NCBI GenBank assembly: GCA_947470205.1
Contig: CANISK010000011.1
Coordinates: 1-15,274 of the forward strand
DNA: 15,274 nt
From: Neisseriaceae bacterium
Lineage (GTDB): Bacteria > Pseudomonadota > Gammaproteobacteria > Burkholderiales > UBA11063
Direction: 5' to 3'
Below, piece by piece: positions 1 through 6,664 of the stretch. A model generated the notes under the pieces. The model saw nothing but the letters and a program-made list of their open reading frames with translations. It was not told the origin of the DNA and searched no databases. Made by a program: the position numbers and the translations under genes. Numbering within the stretch: the stretch's first letter is position 1; the number at the start of each line of letters is the position of its first letter.

Positions 1-9
1 AAACCGACG

Positions 10-79
10 TGGACTAGATGTCCATAAGGTTTAATTTTTTAAATTTCAACAACGTATAAAGCCCAAAGATAAAGAGTAT
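10..79 (-). repeat. Family B dispersed repeat, copy 1, downstream of bamD
   Basis: In bamD sense this element starts with ATACTCTTTATC two bases after the bamD stop codon. It shares the blocks AACAACGT and AAAGCCCAAAGA (plus strand) with the element at 6561-6662 and the end AAGAGTAT with all family members. Its far side holds a small hairpin with arms TGGAC (10-14) and GTCCA (20-24), enclosed by AAACC (1-5) and GGTTT (28-32) and followed on the plus strand by a T run. That arrangement could end transcription coming from a gene left of the window, but that gene is not visible. The repeat call rests on comparison within this window only. Confidence 0.6.
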
Positions 80-81
80 TT

Positions 82-993
82 TTAAAAAATTTGATACCAT
101 GATTGGTTTTTATATACCCACGGTTTTTTAAGATATCTACTGTTTGGGTAATTTAATAACAATACCTCTTTAGTTTCGTTGGATAGCTTTATGTTACCAA
201 GTTTATCATATGCCACTATTTCTATCGCTAATGATTCTTCAACAAAACTTGTGGTGCTGTAATTGGTAATAATTTCATTGGCATGATTGATTGATGCGAT
301 GTATTCATTCATTACCATGTAATAATGTGTTTTTATAATTTCACTTTTAGCTAAATCTTCAATGATTTGGTTTATAAGCATTTTAGCATCTGGAGTATAT
401 TTTGAATTTGGGTAAATGGTGATGAGATCGGTAAATATCTTATGTGCTTCTTTGAGGTTGGATACTTCAAGTTCACTTGGGTCTTGTTTGGTGTATTTAT
501 CAAAAAATCCATCACTATGCTGATAATTAATATACCCTTTAAGGTATAGTGCATAGTCCATATTTGTACTGGTACTGTATGTGGTGATAAAATCATCCAA
601 ACTACTAATTGCACTTTGGTAGTTATCATATTCATAATAGGCATATGCGATATCCAATAACCCTTGTTGTGCATATATTCCATATGGGTATGTTGTTTCT
701 AATGCGTTATATAACTTAATTGATTTATCATATGTTTTGTTTTGTAGGGACTTTTGTGCTTCTGTGTATATTTCTGATGCGGATTTATTTTTAATGCCAA
801 GTGGGTCATCATCGGTTGCGCAGCTGATTAATAGAGGTGTAGATAGGGTAATTATTAGTAGAAGAGATACTGACGGTGCGATTGCCACGCTTCGATAAAT
901 CGAAGCTCGCAATGACGATGGCACCAAAAATGACAATGATATTCGCAATGATGATAGTATAAATGATAAGAGGAAATTAACTAATGATTTCAT
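82..993 (-). CDS. bamD: Outer membrane assembly lipoprotein BamD (with repeat-extended signal peptide)
   Basis: BamD is the essential lipoprotein partner of BamA in the complex that folds beta-barrel proteins into the outer membrane. The mature part (from about residue 68) shows tetratricopeptide-like helical pairs typical of BamD: a block around AEIYTEAQ-like SASEIYTEAQ, then NKTYDKSIKLYNALETTYPYG and DNYQSAISSLDDFITTYS, and later NSKYTPDAKML. The lipobox is LISC with the lipidated cysteine at residue 58, far later than the usual 18 to 25. The excess is explained by a 42-bp palindromic repeat (875-916) read in frame as residues 26-40. The ATG at 993 overlaps the end of metN by 17 nt and has no clear ribosome binding site, so translational coupling is likely. 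A GTG at 888 would give a short signal peptide but also lacks a binding site. The family assignment is firm; the true start is uncertain. Confidence 0.9.
   Translation of the reverse strand: MKSLVNFLLSFILSSLRISLSFLVPSSLRASIYRSVAIAPSVSLLLIITLSTPLLISCATDDDPLGIKNKSASEIYTEAQKSLQNKTYDKSIKLYNALETTYPYGIYAQQGLLDIAYAYYEYDNYQSAISSLDDFITTYSTSTNMDYALYLKGYINYQHSDGFFDKYTKQDPSELEVSNLKEAHKIFTDLITIYPNSKYTPDAKMLINQIIEDLAKSEIIKTHYYMVMNEYIASINHANEIITNYSTTSFVEESLAIEIVAYDKLGNIKLSNETKEVLLLNYPNSRYLKKPWVYKNQSWYQIF
875..916 (-). repeat. Family A palindromic repeat, copy 1, inside bamD
   Basis: This is a 42-bp hairpin element. Arms ATTGC/GCAAT enclose a perfect inner stem GCTTCGAT/ATCGAAGC. It is the same element as the intergenic copy at 5040-5081, differing at two positions that form one base pair. 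It lies wholly inside the bamD reading frame, and 42 bp is 14 codons, so the frame is kept. A partial relative of the same end (ATTCGCAATGATGA) lies next to it at 941-954. Confidence 0.8.
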
Positions 994-2002
994 AGTGTAT
1001 ATTGGAATTTTTCAAAAGAGTAAAAGCTTTGTTAACCTGATGGATATCTCCATTCATTTCAAGTAGTAATTGCCCAAACGGCATATATTTAATTCTACCC
1101 AATTCACCTTTTAATATACTAAATAATACCCCAGAATCTAATGATATTTTACTTAAAAATGGCTCAAAAGTCGTCTGCCCAATAAATGATACCAATATAA
1201 GGTGGGTGTTGTCTGTTTTGTGGAATTTGTAAAAATCCATCACATCTGATAGGTACTTATCCACCTCTTCTTCTAAGATCAGTTTTCTGGTGATTTCTTT
1301 TTTAGGGTGCAATATGATATCCAGAGTTTTGCCTTGTTCTATGATAGAACCACCATCAATCACCGCTACTTTATCACATATTTTACGTACTACTTCTAGT
1401 TCATGGGTGATGATTACTATCGTGATGTTTAGTTGTTTGTTAATTGTGAGTAGTAGTTCCAAAATAGAGCTTGTGGTTTGGGTGTCTAGAGCTGAGGTTG
1501 CTTCATCACATAGTAATACGTGTGGGTTGGTTGCTAATGCTCTTGCAATTCCCACACGTTGTTTTTGTCCGCCTGAAAGTGCACTTGGATACTTATCTTT
1601 CATTTGATAAAGACCAACTAAGTGTAGTAATTCATTCACTCTTGTGTGAATTTCTTCTTTGGTATAAGTTTTGTGGAATATCATTGATAAAGCTATGTTA
1701 TCAAAAACTGTCTTTGAGGATAATAAATTAAACCCCTGAAATACCACACCGATTTGTTTACGGATTGACCGTAATTTACCATCAGTGCAATTGACAATAT
1801 TTACTCCATTAATATATATCTCTCCGCTATCTGGGGCGTCTAATAAATTAAACATTTTAAGTAAAGTGGATTTACCAGCACCAGATTTACCAATAATCCC
1901 AAAGATTTCACCTTGATGAACCGTGAGATTAATATTATGCAGTATTTTATGTTTTACCCCTTTAACCGAATATGATTTATTTAAATTTTTTATTTCTATC
2001 AT
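977..2002 (-). CDS. metN: Methionine ABC transporter ATP-binding protein MetN
   Basis: This is the ATPase of the MetNIQ methionine importer, acting at the inner face of the cytoplasmic membrane. It has Walker A GKSGAGKST (38-46), the Q loop (Gln89), signature LSGGQKQ (142-148), Walker B ending DEATSALD (166-173) and the switch His200. A C-terminal NIL domain (about 265-341) includes the FIGQ and GVLFSILKGE blocks; in this family it binds methionine and inhibits the transporter. The length of 341 aa matches E. coli MetN (343). It starts 12 nt after yajQ and its last codons overlap the bamD start. The usual partners metI (permease) and metQ (binding protein) are not next to it, so the permease must be encoded elsewhere or the ATPase serves another transporter. 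No good ribosome binding site is visible, again consistent with coupled translation. Confidence 0.9.
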   Translation of the reverse strand: MIEIKNLNKSYSVKGVKHKILHNINLTVHQGEIFGIIGKSGAGKSTLLKMFNLLDAPDSGEIYINGVNIVNCTDGKLRSIRKQIGVVFQGFNLLSSKTVFDNIALSMIFHKTYTKEEIHTRVNELLHLVGLYQMKDKYPSALSGGQKQRVGIARALATNPHVLLCDEATSALDTQTTSSILELLLTINKQLNITIVIITHELEVVRKICDKVAVIDGGSIIEQGKTLDIILHPKKEITRKLILEEEVDKYLSDVMDFYKFHKTDNTHLILVSFIGQTTFEPFLSKISLDSGVLFSILKGELGRIKYMPFGQLLLEMNGDIHQVNKAFTLLKNSNIHYEIIS

Positions 2003-2014
2003 TAAATTTAACCA

Positions 2015-2500
2015 CTAGTCCCTGAAGTTAATAAACTGTAGTGGTAATTCATCAATATCTTTTTTAAGGAGGCTCATTGCGTTTTGTAAGTCGTCTCGTT
2101 TTGCTCCTGTGACACGTACTATCTCTCCTTGTATACTGGATTGCACTTTTAGTTTGTTATCCTTCAGGAGTTTGTTCATTTTTTTGCCCAAATCTTGTGA
2201 AATACCATTTTTAATAGTAATGACTTCTTTTAATTTATTACCACTTATTTTATGCGTGGCACCCTCTCCAAGAAAACGAGTGTCTATTGACCTCTTGGCC
2301 ATTTTATTGATAAGTACATCTTTTACCTGTGAGATTTTAAAGTCATCATCTGCGTATAATGTGAGCTCTAGTTCTTTGAGTTCCACACGTGCGTCACTTC
2401 CCTTGAAGTCAAATCGATTAGTGATTTCTTTATTTGCTTGGTCTATGCTGTTTCCAAGCTCTACCTTGTTCACCTCTGATGCTACGTCAAATGATGGCAT
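2015..2500 (-). CDS. yajQ: YajQ family nucleotide-binding protein
   Basis: YajQ proteins are small cytoplasmic proteins of two ferredoxin-like domains that bind nucleotides. A Xanthomonas homologue is a cyclic-di-GMP effector; whether this one binds it cannot be told from sequence. The conserved start [11 protein letters not shown], the block [17 protein letters not shown] and the late block [22 protein letters not shown] are family hallmarks. The start chosen is the ATG at 2500 (161 aa). An in-frame TTG six bases upstream (2506) is possible but sits only 3 nt from the AGGAG at 2510-2514, whereas the ATG has a spacing of 9 nt and matches the family N-terminus. It is the first gene of the yajQ-metN-bamD operon. 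Confidence 0.93.
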   Translation of the reverse strand: MPSFDVASEVNKVELGNSIDQANKEITNRFDFKGSDARVELKELELTLYADDDFKISQVKDVLINKMAKRSIDTRFLGEGATHKISGNKLKEVITIKNGISQDLGKKMNKLLKDNKLKVQSSIQGEIVRVTGAKRDDLQNAMSLLKKDIDELPLQFINFRD

Positions 2501-2522
2501 ACTCAAATACTCCTAAAGATTA

Positions 2523-2543
2523 ATTATAATGGGTATTATACCA
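2523..2543 (-). promoter_or_regulatory. Candidate promoter of the yajQ-metN-bamD operon
   Basis: On the minus strand there is an extended -10 element TGGTATAAT (2535-2543), followed 12 bases later by a second TATAAT (2523-2528). No convincing -35 hexamer lies 16 to 18 bp upstream, which fits an extended -10 promoter. The transcript leader would be about 25 to 30 nt and include the AGGAG before yajQ. Confidence 0.5.
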
Positions 2544-2633
2544 TACATTCACCTAAAATAAGGGGTGTATATTTTCATTTGATTAATTTTACGAATTTTG
2601 ATTATGGTGCAATACTTATGACTGGATGATATT

Positions 2634-2673
2634 GTGGGGTGAGATTGCCACCCCACAAAGGCTCGCAATGACT
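2634..2673 (-). repeat. Family A palindromic repeat, copy 2 (divergent)
   Basis: It keeps the family ends (GAGATTGCC and GGCTCGCAATGAC on the plus strand) but the central stem is replaced. GTGGGGT (2634-2640) pairs with ACCCCAC (2650-2656). It lies between the yajQ promoter and the terminator of the GH18 gene. Confidence 0.6.
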
Positions 2674-2680
2674 GAAGAAA

Positions 2681-2709
2681 TAACAGCTAGTGATATCCAC
2701 TAGCTGTTA
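2681..2709 (-). terminator. Intrinsic terminator of the GH18 lipoprotein gene
   Basis: There is a perfect 12-bp stem (TAACAGCTAGTG at 2681-2692 with CACTAGCTGTTA at 2698-2709) and a 5-nt loop. In minus-strand sense it is followed by TTTCTT. It lies 47 bp beyond the GH18 stop codon, so it most likely ends that transcript. The A/T flank on the other side could make it work weakly in both directions. Confidence 0.8.
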
Positions 2710-2756
2710 TTTTAAAATAAACATATTATCATTAATAATCCATATTGGATTATACT

Positions 2757-4421
2757 TTACTTATGTTTATGCTTATGTTGTGATTTTAATGTAGTTTGTG
2801 TTGATGGCACAACCAATAAAGGATACATGCCATTAGTGAACGCTCCTTGCGGTTCACATGTAGCAGAGATAGGTGGAAGATATGCAGGGTAAGTCATTTT
2901 ACCAGCTTCGCTACCACAATAATAATCACGACCAACACTCCAATACATTATTCCGTGAAAATATTGATATTTACCTCCATCATTATCAACCATAGTGCTT
3001 ACTTCTTGCTCTATAGAATCTAATATAGGTTGCATTTCATATCCCTTATCATTCGAATTCCATGGCTTTTTCTCTGTATATTTATTCGGATTAAATACAG
3101 TATCCATAAAACCAGCGCTAATATTTGCAACCTCTCCAAGTATTATATTAGTACCATTTGGTATGCAAGTTTTTCTTCTCAATGCTGGGATTTGGCTGTT
3201 CATTAAATCATTACATCTTTGTTGTGATTGCACTAATTTACTTAATGCTTCACCCATTGCAGATAAAAATTTAGGATTATTTTCACCAATACATTGATTC
3301 CAAGTTACCGTGGTTCCTTGGTTGCAAGCTGCGTCATCGGCATAATCTTGATTTCCAAAATTAATAGCCCCAGTCCCACTGTTATAATTTTGCAAGAAAA
3401 TAAAATTCACTTTACCAGTTCTTATTGCATCATCATATGCAGCGTGATCATCTGCATAGGGCTTAAGTGTTGCATCTCCCCCACCTGGTGTGAAAAGAAT
3501 TTGATTGCTGTTAAAGGGGTCTGATTTATTAACATAACCACCTCTACTAAATGGCTGTGGAGCAATTGCAACCTGTAAACCTGATGAACTAATTTCATCT
3601 ACCATGCCATCAATTAAATTTTTGTAATTAAAATTTGGTGGTAAATAACCTGCATCTTCAATGTCCAAATCAATTCCTTGTATTTGAGCAAAACCTTGGT
3701 TATTATAAGCTTTAACTTGAGCTATAACATTTTGCGCAATTGTTTTTCCTGTTGGGTCATCTTTAATAGCCTTTTGATCATTATCACTTAAAAATACACC
3801 ACCAACACTAAGAAATACAAGTGGTGCATCTGTTACCACACGATCTGATTTTAACCTTTGTAAAAAATTGCTTATATCTGGGTTTGTATTAATGTTGTCT
3901 AAGTTAGCAAATCCAATGATAAAAATATTGGGTTTAGTGTATCCATCTTTTTGAATACTACCTGCAATAGCAAATTCAGTAGGACTCACATATGCTGCTA
4001 GATATTTATTTTGTGGTTTTATATTTTTTATTGCGTGTACATTATAAGTGTTTACATTGCCATTTTGAGCGGTTACTTGATATTGTACGACTGCGTTATC
4101 TTTAAAGTAACTAACATTATTACATTTATTTAATTGTGGAATCTTTTGATCTGTTGCAGTAACTATTCCACCGTTCACTTCTATACAAACCTTAATCGGT
4201 ATTGATAAGTCTGTATCCCAAGGTAGACGAATAGGAAAATCATTTGTTGTGGGATTTGCAATTTGAGTATCATTAATCGAAAAAGATGTGATTTGGTTGT
4301 TGGATGAAGGTATATCTCCACCACCACCTCCACCGCCACCGCCACCGCCACCGCCACTACTGTTACATGATACTAAAAATATCATACAAAATAAAGATGT
4401 TATTTTTAAAAAACATTTCAT
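2757..4421 (-). CDS. GH18 chitinase-like surface lipoprotein
   Basis: This is a predicted exported lipoprotein of 554 aa with a glycoside hydrolase family 18 domain. The signal peptide ends in lipobox LVSC with Cys19. A run of 13 glycines (23-35) forms a linker, then a cadherin-like/DUF5018-type beta domain follows (about 43-131, ending in the typical YQVTAQNGNVNTYNVHAI). The GH18 barrel covers about 139-520. Family marks are SVGG (205-208), the catalytic strand QGIDLDIED (248-256) with acid Glu255 and Asp253, and a late MYWS. The first Asp of the usual DGxDxDxE is Gln248. The C-terminus ends HKHKHK. The ATG at 4421 has AAGG nine bases upstream. It is the second gene of a pair with the small lipoprotein (30-nt gap). 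The substrate is probably chitin or another GlcNAc polymer by family. A non-hydrolytic carbohydrate-binding role is possible. Confidence 0.85.
   Translation of the reverse strand: MKCFLKITSLFCMIFLVSCNSSGGGGGGGGGGGGGDIPSSNNQITSFSINDTQIANPTTNDFPIRLPWDTDLSIPIKVCIEVNGGIVTATDQKIPQLNKCNNVSYFKDNAVVQYQVTAQNGNVNTYNVHAIKNIKPQNKYLAAYVSPTEFAIAGSIQKDGYTKPNIFIIGFANLDNINTNPDISNFLQRLKSDRVVTDAPLVFLSVGGVFLSDNDQKAIKDDPTGKTIAQNVIAQVKAYNNQGFAQIQGIDLDIEDAGYLPPNFNYKNLIDGMVDEISSSGLQVAIAPQPFSRGGYVNKSDPFNSNQILFTPGGGDATLKPYADDHAAYDDAIRTGKVNFIFLQNYNSGTGAINFGNQDYADDAACNQGTTVTWNQCIGENNPKFLSAMGEALSKLVQSQQRCNDLMNSQIPALRRKTCIPNGTNIILGEVANISAGFMDTVFNPNKYTEKKPWNSNDKGYEMQPILDSIEQEVSTMVDNDGGKYQYFHGIMYWSVGRDYYCGSEAGKMTYPAYLPPISATCEPQGAFTNGMYPLLVVPSTQTTLKSQHKHKHK
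4317..4355 (-). repeat. Poly-glycine coding microsatellite
   Basis: Thirteen glycine codons lie just after the lipidated cysteine of the GH18 protein. Eight of them alternate as GGC GGT. The 6-bp period can slip in whole codons, so linker length could vary between strains without breaking the frame. Confidence 0.75.
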
Positions 4422-4451
4422 AATTTATTGCCTTATTTAAAATTAAACAAA

Positions 4452-4973
4452 CTAATAACCAAGTAAGTTATTGACATGCACACATATATAATTATACTGC
4501 ATATCTGACACGCTATGTGGGTTAATTTTTATCCATATAGATGAATTAAAATTATATTTAGTGATTTGATTGCCGTATGTATCATATAAAATGGTGTTTG
4601 TTATGCGATATTGCTTTGTAATACAATTCATCTCCCAATTGCTAATTGCAAATTTATATTTTGGTTGATTTGTGTGGTAGGTAAAATTACTTACCAATAC
4701 CACAGTTTTTCTGTCTTGATATTTATATAGATTATTATCGATTAATTCTATACTATTATGGTTTATTTCATCTGAGGTTTGGTTATATTTGGTTATGCCA
4801 AGATAACGCCAATCACCATAACTACTGCCTGGAAGGGTGAATTTATAAACTTTTAACGGCTGAGGTTTGGTGTGTGATATATCTGATGGTGGGGTATAAC
4901 TAGAGCAACCATATAAAAATAATATAATGGTTATACCTAAAAGATAATTAACAATTTTATTTTTGCGAAACAT
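4452..4973 (-). CDS. Small lipoprotein, surface-adhesin E-like
   Basis: This is a 173-aa predicted lipoprotein of unproven function. The signal peptide MFRKNK plus a hydrophobic stretch ends in lipobox LYGC with Cys23. The mature part carries a pattern seen in small surface-adhesin E/CNP1-like lipoproteins: a tryptophan early (DWRYLG), a central block NWEMNCITKQYRI, YDTYGNQI, then WIKINPHSV and a late cysteine in YNYICVHV. The two cysteines of the mature region may form a disulphide. The start is uncertain: ATG 4973 gives the cleanest signal peptide, ATG 5000 adds nine residues, and neither has a Shine-Dalgarno sequence. It is transcribed just ahead of the GH18 lipoprotein, which suggests both act at the cell surface. 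The family name is a pattern match from memory, not a search result. Confidence 0.6.
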   Translation of the reverse strand: MFRKNKIVNYLLGITIILFLYGCSSYTPPSDISHTKPQPLKVYKFTLPGSSYGDWRYLGITKYNQTSDEINHNSIELIDNNLYKYQDRKTVVLVSNFTYHTNQPKYKFAISNWEMNCITKQYRITNTILYDTYGNQITKYNFNSSIWIKINPHSVSDMQYNYICVHVNNLLGY

Positions 4974-5015
4974 ATTAGATTTTTGTTGATTAGGTGTCAT
5001 TTTTGTTATATAAAA

Positions 5016-5024
5016 ATAATAGCA
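5016..5024 (-). promoter_or_regulatory. Possible extended -10 for the two-lipoprotein operon
   Basis: On the minus strand TGCTATTAT matches an extended -10 (TGnTATAAT-like). It would start a transcript about 9 nt before ATG 5000 and 36 nt before ATG 4973. There is no -35 match. The upstream side is a family A repeat, so any further promoter elements would lie inside the repeat. Confidence 0.3.
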
Positions 5025-5039
5025 GTTCAATTAATGAGC

Positions 5040-5081
5040 GGTGCGATTGCCACGCTTTGATAAATCAAAGCTCGCAATGAC
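5040..5081 (-). repeat. Family A palindromic repeat, copy 3
   Basis: A 42-bp hairpin with the same length and ends as the copy inside bamD. The inner stem is GCTTTGAT/ATCAAAGC instead of GCTTCGAT/ATCGAAGC, so one C-G pair became T-A on both arms. This compensatory change is evidence that the folded form matters or that the arms are kept in register. It sits between the HU gene and the small lipoprotein gene. Confidence 0.8.
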
Positions 5082-5163
5082 TTTGTTAGTTGGATATTGT
5101 GAATGAGCTTTATTGATTTCAAGGATGAAGTAGTATTCGTAATGATGATTGAGTGGCGAACAG

Positions 5164-5196
5164 GGGCTTGTATTGAGAATTACTCTCCTCAAGCCC
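5164..5196 (-). other. Inverted repeat downstream of HU
   Basis: GGGCTTG (5164-5170) pairs with CAAGCCC (5190-5196), with extra pairing possible inside (GAGA with TCTC). It begins 14 nt after the HU stop codon. In HU sense the T run comes before the stem and not after it, so it is not a classical intrinsic terminator. It could protect the 3' end of the HU mRNA or be a weak terminator. Confidence 0.4.
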
Positions 5197-5210
5197 ATAA
5201 GAAAAAATTA

Positions 5211-5501
5211 TTATTTCTTCTTTTTCTTTCCTGCAACGGCTTCTTTTAGTGCTTTACCTGCTTTAAATTTTGGCGTAGTGGTTGCGGCTATTTTAATTTC
5301 TTTGCCTGTTTTTGGATTGCGACCCATTCTTGCGGCGCGTGCAACCGTAGAGAATGATCCAAAACCAATTAATGTTACACCCTCACCAGCTTTTAATGTC
5401 TTGGTAACTGCAGCCATAAAGGCGTCAACAGCGGCCGCTGCTTTAACCTTGGTTAATTCGGCATGTTTAGAAATTTCTTCAACTAATTGAGCTTTATTCA
5501 T
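5211..5501 (-). CDS. HU family DNA-binding protein
   Basis: HU is a small dimeric DNA-bending protein that compacts the nucleoid and helps replication, recombination and transcription. The 96-aa protein has the family N-terminus [11 protein letters not shown], the helix block [31 protein letters not shown] (30-50 region) and the DNA-binding arm signature [12 protein letters not shown] (about 60-71). It ends in five consecutive lysines, slightly longer and more basic than the 90-aa E. coli HU. The start ATG 5501 has GGGAG six bases upstream. It is a single-gene unit with its own strong promoter. Alpha and beta subunit types cannot be told apart, so no gene symbol is given. Confidence 0.93.
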   Translation of the reverse strand: MNKAQLVEEISKHAELTKVKAAAAVDAFMAAVTKTLKAGEGVTLIGFGSFSTVARAARMGRNPKTGKEIKIAATTTPKFKAGKALKEAVAGKKKKK

Positions 5502-5617
5502 ATTGGACTCCCTATTAATATTAATATTAAAACCAGTACTAACAACTTTTTATGAAATTATGATAATCACAAACCAAGAATGTGAGGAGATTTAAAATTA
5601 AAACCCCTTAAGACATA

Positions 5618-5646
5618 TTTATATCAGATAATTCCACCGCTGTCAA
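5618..5646 (-). promoter_or_regulatory. Sigma-70 promoter of the HU gene
   Basis: On the minus strand there is a perfect -35 TTGACA (5641-5646), a 17-bp spacer and -10 TATAAA (5618-5623). Transcription would begin near 5611 and give a leader of about 110 nt before the HU start. This is the best-matching promoter in the window and fits a highly expressed gene. Confidence 0.75.
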
Positions 5647-5808
5647 TTATTTTTTTCAACTATTTCAAGCAATTACAAATAACATATTGTTATACATGAT
5701 TATTTTTATTTAAAAAAATATCTATATTTTATAAGATCTTACATCAAATTAACCACTTTTTTATCAATAATATCATTGATATTTTAACTTAACCTCATTT
5801 TAAATAAT
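5647..5808. other. AT-rich spacer between the HU promoter and the next gene
   Basis: Together with the HU leader and promoter this makes a 307-bp stretch without a gene (5502-5808). This part is almost pure A and T. It contains a weak hairpin with TATCAAT (5762-5768) and ATTGATA (5775-5781), which is followed by A and not T in the sense of the gene that ends at 5809. An upstream AT-rich enhancer-like (UP) effect on the HU promoter is possible but unproven. Nothing else was recognised. Confidence 0.4.
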
Positions 5809-6489
5809 TTATAGTTTTGGGGGTATTTTGGTGTTTATTGTAATTAGCTTTGCAATTTCATCTATAAATTGTACAGCTTCTCGAGATACTATGGAAGAAC
5901 CCAATTCTTGTAAAAATAATAATGCGTTATTTACCATTATCATATGTATATCGGAAACATAAGGTAATTCAGTGCGATCAAACAAATATCTCATTACTAA
6001 CATGTCAACCTTAAACAACATTTTAACCAAATCATGCCCCGCATTTTCACACTGACTATATTGCATAATAATCTTTGTCATTTTTGTATCAGTTATTTTG
6101 GGTAATCTTTTTGATGGTTGAGTTTTTAATGATTGATACGCGGCAAACATTATAAGCAATAGTGGTAGTTGTACTTTATCATTATTCTTAATATAACTTT
6201 CAAGGTTGATAAAATTATGAAATCTTTCTTGTATATTGAAGATGTTGTATTGTGTGTTATCTAATAATTGATTTATGGTCTCAAAAAGTTGTAATTCTTT
6301 CTCCTTACTTTGGGTTGTTTTTTGTTTAAGATGATTTATGGTTTTTTCTGTGATAGTATTAATGTGAGATTCAGTGGTATTTGGTTTTTGAATAGCAAAT
6401 AAATTGTTCTCTTTAGGTTTTTCCTGTGGTAATTTCTTAAAAAACTTAAACAAATTAAAAGATTCTTTTGTTTTACTAAGACTATTCAT
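5809..6489 (-). CDS. Hypothetical protein, helical, unrecognised
   Basis: This protein of 226 aa was not recognised. It is mostly charged and helical, with a lysine/glutamine-rich first third and a more hydrophobic middle (LPLLLIMFAAYQSL). The later part reads as amphipathic helices (DLVKMLFKVDMLVMRYLF; NNALLFLQELGSSIVSREAVQFIDEIAKL). It might be a helical bundle. The start is a choice. ATG 6489 has AGGA nine bases upstream, while ATG 6546 adds 19 residues forming a hydrophobic stretch (ILFIFNVLLFTYIGTY) that could be a membrane anchor but has no binding site. It is separated from its neighbours by a repeat on one side and an AT-rich spacer on the other, so it is probably transcribed alone. 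No function is proposed. Confidence 0.65.
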   Translation of the reverse strand: MNSLSKTKESFNLFKFFKKLPQEKPKENNLFAIQKPNTTESHINTITEKTINHLKQKTTQSKEKELQLFETINQLLDNTQYNIFNIQERFHNFINLESYIKNNDKVQLPLLLIMFAAYQSLKTQPSKRLPKITDTKMTKIIMQYSQCENAGHDLVKMLFKVDMLVMRYLFDRTELPYVSDIHMIMVNNALLFLQELGSSIVSREAVQFIDEIAKLITINTKIPPKL

Positions 6490-6560
6490 GCAATAAGTTC
6501 CTATATATGTAAATAATAGTACGTTAAATATAAATAATATACTCATAGTATTTGCAATTT

Positions 6561-6662
6561 GGACTAGGCGGGAATAAAAAATTTATGACGCTGTATACTT
6601 TAGTATATAAGGAATAAATTTTTTATTTCCAACAACGTCCATGTTTCAAAGACGAAGAGTAT
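6561..6662 (-). repeat. Family B dispersed repeat, copy 2, after the barrel genes
   Basis: In gene sense it starts ATACTCTTCGTCTTTG two bases after the stop codon of the second barrel protein. It shares AACAACGT and the GGACTAG block with copy 1. The far half is a large hairpin: GGAATAAAAAATTTAT (6571-6586) pairs with 6614-6630 with one bulged base, around a smaller palindrome near GTATACTTTAGTATAT. The stem may hinder transcription leaving the barrel operon, but no T tract follows it. Confidence 0.7.
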
Positions 6663-6664
6663 GC

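Noticed and set aside
5149..5490. Plus-strand frame opposite HU
   Set aside because: HU is unmistakable on the minus strand with promoter and ribosome binding site; the opposite frame is a shadow.
5762..5781. Hairpin as terminator of the unrecognised gene ending at 5809
   Set aside because: The stem is only 7 A/T-rich pairs, and in the sense of that gene it is followed by A residues, not T.
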